A stretch of DNA of 64,000 nucleotides, taken from Fodinibacter sp963747405. GTDB taxonomy: Bacteria > Actinomycetota > Actinomycetes > Actinomycetales > Dermatophilaceae. The DNA is taken from NCBI GenBank assembly GCA_963747405.1, contig CAVVFG010000009.1, forward strand, positions 1 through 64,000, read 5' to 3'. The notes under the pieces are model-generated. The model worked only from the letters and a program-made list of their open reading frames with translations. It made no database searches and was not told the DNA's origin. Below are positions 61,180 to 64,000 of this stretch, one piece after another (the stretch's first letter is position 1; every line of letters begins with the position of its first letter). The position numbers and the translations under genes were made by a program.

Positions 61180-61832
61180 AGATCTCCGGCAGCTCAACGC
61201 TCGAGTCCCCGGTCGACAAGGTCTGGGAGGCGATCCAGGACCCCGCCGTGCTGGCCCGGTGCCTGCCCGGCTGCGAGTCGCTCGCCGTGATCGGCGACGA
61301 CCGCTACGCGATGTCAGTCACCGCGGGCGTCGCGGCCATCAAGGGCACGTATGCCGGTGAGGTGTCCCTGTCCGACAAGGTCGCGCCGAGCTCGCTGACC
61401 ATGCGGGCATCCGGCGCGGGCGCTCCGGGCACCATCGACGCCGACGTCAAGGTGCAGCTCGTCCCGTCGGACGGCGGGGGCACCGAGCTCTCCTACGACG
61501 CCGACGCGTCAGTGGGCGGGGCGATCGGCGGGGTGGGCCAGCGGATGCTCGCGGGGGTCACCAAGAAGATGGCCGGCCAGTTCTTCACCGCGCTCGACGC
61601 CGACATCGCCGGGCTCACCCCCGTCGGTGTCGGTCCGGAGGGCGCTGCGGTGACGCCCGGGTCGGGTGCCGCCGGCCCGGAGACCGGCGCTGTCTACCCC
61701 GGCCGGGCGGCCACCGCCAACGCGACCCTCAGCCTGGACAACGGTGCCGGCTTCGCGGTCGGGGTGCTGGTCGGTGGCCTGCTCGCCCTGGCCGGCGTCG
61801 CGCTCGGGGCCAGGATCGGAAGGAGGCGCTGA
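61176..61832 (+). CDS. coxG: CoxG-like SRPBCC protein with a membrane anchor
   Basis: A 218-residue protein. Residues about 1-150 are an SRPBCC/CoxG domain (LESPVDKVWEAIQDPAVLARCLPGCE, given here by its first 26 residues' region at 9-34). A Gly/Pro/Ala linker and one C-terminal membrane helix (GFAVGVLVGGLLALAGVALG) follow, then RIGRRR. CoxG proteins recruit the molybdenum hydroxylase to the membrane for contact with the quinone pool. It overlaps coxL and the following hydrolase gene. Confidence 0.92.
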   Translation: MKISGSSTLESPVDKVWEAIQDPAVLARCLPGCESLAVIGDDRYAMSVTAGVAAIKGTYAGEVSLSDKVAPSSLTMRASGAGAPGTIDADVKVQLVPSDGGGTELSYDADASVGGAIGGVGQRMLAGVTKKMAGQFFTALDADIAGLTPVGVGPEGAAVTPGSGAAGPETGAVYPGRAATANATLSLDNGAGFAVGVLVGGLLALAGVALGARIGRRR

Positions 61833-62731
61833 TGCGCGCGTTCACCGCTGCCGCCGTGCAGGTCGCGCCCGTGCCGGGGCCGCTGACCGCCGGATCGGTC
61901 GCCGCCAACCTCGACCACCTGGTCGACACCACCCGTCGCTGCGTCGAGGCGACCGGCGCCGAGCTGGTGGTGCTGCCCGAGTCGGCCACCACCGGGTTCA
62001 CCCCCGGCTGCGCGACGGAGGAGCTGTGGGAGCTGGTGTCCGAGCTCCCCGGCCCGGTCATCGAACCGCTGCGCGACGTGGCGGCCGAGCTCGGCATCCA
62101 CCTCGTGGCGGGCACCTACGAGCGGGGGCCCACCCCCGACACCGTCTTCAACGCCTCGGTGCTCGTCGACCCGCGGGGCGAGCTGCTGGGCGTCTACCGC
62201 AAGACGCACCCGTTCTGCTCCGAGGCCGTCTCCGGTGGCGGCTGGGTCACGCCCGGCGACACGGTCACGGTGTGCGACACCGAGCTCGGCCGGATCGGCA
62301 TGATCATCTGCTTCGACGGCGACTACCCCGAGCTGTCCCGCATCGAGGCGGTGCTCGGCGCCGAGGTCATCTGCCGGCCCTCCGCGCTGCTGCGCTCGGC
62401 CGACATCTGGGAGCTCACCTCACGCGCCCGGGCGTACGACAACCACGTCTTCGTCATCGGCGCCAACGCGGTCGGCCAGGACCCGGCCGGGGTGCTCTAC
62501 TTCGGCAACTCGCACGTCGTGACGCCGGTCGGGCACATCGTGGCCAAGGCGGCCACCCACGAGGGCTGGGTCTCGGCCCGGCTCGACCCCGACGAGGCGC
62601 TGTCGGCCCTCACCCCCGGCTCCAACATCGGCCAGGGTTTCGACCACCTGCGCGACCGCAACCTCGACCTCATCCGCAACCACCGCGCCGAGCTCGAGGG
62701 CCCCGCGGCGACCTCCTTCCCGCACGCGTGA
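61832..62731 (+). CDS. Nitrilase-superfamily C-N hydrolase
   Basis: A 299-residue amidase of the carbon-nitrogen hydrolase superfamily. The catalytic triad is Glu in VVLPESATTG, Lys in YRKTHPF and Cys in MIICFDGDYPE. The close fit to aliphatic amidase and N-carbamoyl amino acid hydrolase branches suggests cleavage of a small amide or ureido compound. The ATG directly overlaps the coxG stop region, so it belongs to the second molybdenum hydroxylase operon and may hydrolyse that enzyme's product. Confidence 0.9.
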   Translation: MRAFTAAAVQVAPVPGPLTAGSVAANLDHLVDTTRRCVEATGAELVVLPESATTGFTPGCATEELWELVSELPGPVIEPLRDVAAELGIHLVAGTYERGPTPDTVFNASVLVDPRGELLGVYRKTHPFCSEAVSGGGWVTPGDTVTVCDTELGRIGMIICFDGDYPELSRIEAVLGAEVICRPSALLRSADIWELTSRARAYDNHVFVIGANAVGQDPAGVLYFGNSHVVTPVGHIVAKAATHEGWVSARLDPDEALSALTPGSNIGQGFDHLRDRNLDLIRNHRAELEGPAATSFPHA

Positions 62732-62865
62732 CCCCGCACGCCTCATCCGACACGCCTCATCCCCTGGGCGGCGACGGAGGTGGTGGGGCAATCGGCTCAT
62801 GGTGCCCGTCTCGTCCTCGATCGCCTGTAACCGCGCCTGGGTCGCCGTGCAGACCACGCAGTCCT

Positions 62866-63005
62866 CCGAGACGTCGACGATCATCCTCATGCCGTCGTCC
62901 TCGTGGGCCAGGACGTGGCAGTGGAAGACGTCGGTGCCCAGGAACCGGTTGCACTTCATCCGGATCTTGACCTCGGGGGCGGTGCGGTCGCCGTGATCGC
63001 CGGGT
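62866..63005 (-). pseudogene. Remnant of a multicopper oxidase C-terminus
   Basis: On the minus strand this stretch encodes GDHGDRTAPEVKIRM, then KCNRFLGTDVFHCHVLAHED and DGMRMIVDVSED. FHCHVLAHEDDGM is the type 1/2/3 copper motif that ends multicopper oxidases. Nothing upstream of it reads as the rest of such an enzyme, so only about 45 residues remain. The 378-base gap (62732-63109) holds this fragment and the promoter of the next gene. The fragment's limits are approximate. Confidence 0.75.
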
Positions 63006-63057
63006 TCTGGCACTGGCAGATTGGCTCTGCTGCAGGCGAACTCGTTGATTCGAACTC

Positions 63058-63086
63058 TTGTGCCATTCCATTTCCAACGGTAGGAT
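63058..63086 (+). promoter_or_regulatory. Putative promoter of the DUF222 gene
   Basis: TTGTGC (63058-63063) and TAGGAT (63081-63086) are spaced 17 bases apart, and the GTG of the gene lies 23 bases after the -10. The segment is locally AT-richer than its surroundings. The -35 matches only in TTG. Confidence 0.4.
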
Positions 63087-63109
63087 CGTGTCACGGGGAA
63101 GGGGGAGAC

Positions 63110-64000
63110 GTGATCACGTCGCAGCAGCACGACCAGCGGTCGTCGGGGGTCGCGGCCGCGTCTGCCGCCGGGGCAGCGGATGACCCGGCCGGGGCGGTGT
63201 CCGTGGGTGCGGCGCGGGTCGCGGCTGCGATCGAGGGGCCGAGCGCCACCCGTGGCCGCGACGAGTGGCTGTCGGTCGTGGCGCACTGCCAGTGGCTGAT
63301 CAACACCGTCACCGCGGTGCAGGACGCCGCCATCGCCGAGGCTGCCCGGCGCGAGAGCCGGTGGTGCGAGGACGGCACCCTCGGCGAGAGCGTGCACGGG
63401 CCCGGACGGGTGACCCTCGACGCCGCCGACGTCATCGCACCGGTGATCGGGGCCTCGCACCAGCAGGCCGAGCGGCGCGTGGAGCAGGCGGTGCGGCTGG
63501 CCGCGGGCCGGGTCCCGGCGCCGGCCGAGGCCCGCGAGGTGCCCCAGGCCAGCGGCCTGGGTGGGCTGCACGAGGCGATGGTGGCCGGGCAGCTCGACGG
63601 GTACCGCGCCGGGGTCGTCGCGTTCGAGCTCGAGGTGGCACCGGGCGACGTGGCCGACGCGGTCGTGGCCGCGCTGTCCGCTCACTTCGGCGACGACTCC
63701 TCCTCGCTGCGGCGGCGCACCCGGGTGCTGCTCTCACGCATCTCGGCAGACCTGGTCCGTGAGCGCGCCCGACGGGCCCGCGCCCGCACCGGTCTGCGCC
63801 GCTGGGTGGCCGAGCCCGGAGTCGACGAGTGGCACGGCACCTTCCCCAGCGAGGACGCCGCCAGCGCCTGGGCCGCGATCGACCGCCTCGCCCACGACCT
63901 CCTCGCCGAGGGCACCTGCTCCACCATCGAACAGGCCCGCGGCAAGGCGCTCACCGACCTGGTCACCGGCAACGCGAACGTCGACGTGCAGATCGTGCTC
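63110..64000 (+). CDS. DUF222 domain protein, probable HNH endonuclease (5' part)
   Basis: At least 297 residues, open at the window edge. The DUF222 region runs from about residue 45 (DEWLSVVAHCQWLINTVTAVQ) with VIGASHQQAERRVEQAVRLA and AMVAGQLDGYRAGVVAFEL, then RWVAEPGVDEWHGTFPSEDA. In actinobacteria this domain usually precedes an HNH nuclease domain, which would lie beyond 64000. Many paralogues per genome, spread like selfish elements, are typical. GGGGGAG precedes the GTG at 63110, fixing the start. Confidence 0.85.
   Translation, partial: MITSQQHDQRSSGVAAASAAGAADDPAGAVSVGAARVAAAIEGPSATRGRDEWLSVVAHCQWLINTVTAVQDAAIAEAARRESRWCEDGTLGESVHGPGRVTLDAADVIAPVIGASHQQAERRVEQAVRLAAGRVPAPAEAREVPQASGLGGLHEAMVAGQLDGYRAGVVAFELEVAPGDVADAVVAALSAHFGDDSSSLRRRTRVLLSRISADLVRERARRARARTGLRRWVAEPGVDEWHGTFPSEDAASAWAAIDRLAHDLLAEGTCSTIEQARGKALTDLVTGNANVDVQIVL

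Noticed and set aside
1..64000. CRISPR arrays, tRNA or rRNA genes
   Set aside because: No regularly spaced repeats, cloverleaf-like segments or rRNA-like conserved stretches were seen; nearly all the DNA is accounted for by protein genes.

Overview
This is a high-GC, gene-dense actinobacterial chromosome segment. The DUF222/HNH-type gene at the right edge, the PknG/GlnH/GlnX locus, overlapping GTGA/ATGA gene junctions and a possible leaderless promoter fit Actinomycetota. The overall content suggests an Intrasporangiaceae-like soil actinobacterium, but that placement is inference. I see no rRNA, tRNA or CRISPR array.

Layout. 0-1.5 kb: an IS1380-type transposase next to an aquaporin gene. 2.4-4.4 kb: a HEPN/nucleotidyltransferase pair overlapping a ceramidase-like membrane protein. 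4.4-10.7 kb: malate dehydrogenase, a TAT-exported PhoX-type phosphatase, a VOC protein, and a small HTH protein with two operators preceding an ABC exporter. 10.8-16.4 kb: two tandem secreted lysozyme-fold-like paralogues, a NodB deacetylase, a histidine phosphatase, TspO, and a DUF2243/CtaG pair. 16.5-28.7 kb: a complete set for an NAD-linked soluble [NiFe] hydrogenase, hoxF-U-Y-H-W-I (the gene order of the Ralstonia eutropha enzyme), plus hypD-C-E-F and divergent hypA-B. The cell can probably use H2 as an electron donor to NAD+.

28.8-41.6 kb: one tightly overlapping plus-strand signalling operon. It holds TelA, a hypothetical, a CbxX-type AAA ATPase, GlnX-like and GlnH-like amino-acid sensor parts, a coiled-coil protein, a PknG-like kinase, a PP2C phosphatase joined in frame to a vWA domain, and an FHA protein. 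Kinase, phosphatase and FHA protein share a similar N-terminal zinc-ribbon motif. The locus merges the mycobacterial GlnX-GlnH-PknG sensor with a TerY-P-like kinase/phosphatase/vWA triad.

41.6-46.7 kb: a Ca2+/H+ antiporter-like protein, FolD, a GH6 cellulase behind a perfect CebR/CelR operator, and a PucR-type regulator. 46.8-57.2 kb: a nucleobase island. The minus-strand operon (three-subunit molybdenum hydroxylase, uracil-type NCS2 permease, barbiturase-family amidohydrolase) looks like oxidative uracil catabolism. Divergent from it are DUF2877, FdrA and DUF1116 genes, homologues of the oxamate carbamoyltransferase AllH/AllF/AllG. I propose that they phosphorolyse the ring-opened ureido product to carbamoyl phosphate. 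57.2-62.7 kb: a second molybdenum hydroxylase operon (form II CoxL-like) with CoxG and a nitrilase-superfamily hydrolase. The edge holds a multicopper-oxidase remnant and the start of a DUF222 gene.

Across the window the heptamer GGATGCC/GGCATCC recurs far more often than composition predicts, and it forms the stem ends of the mdh terminator.
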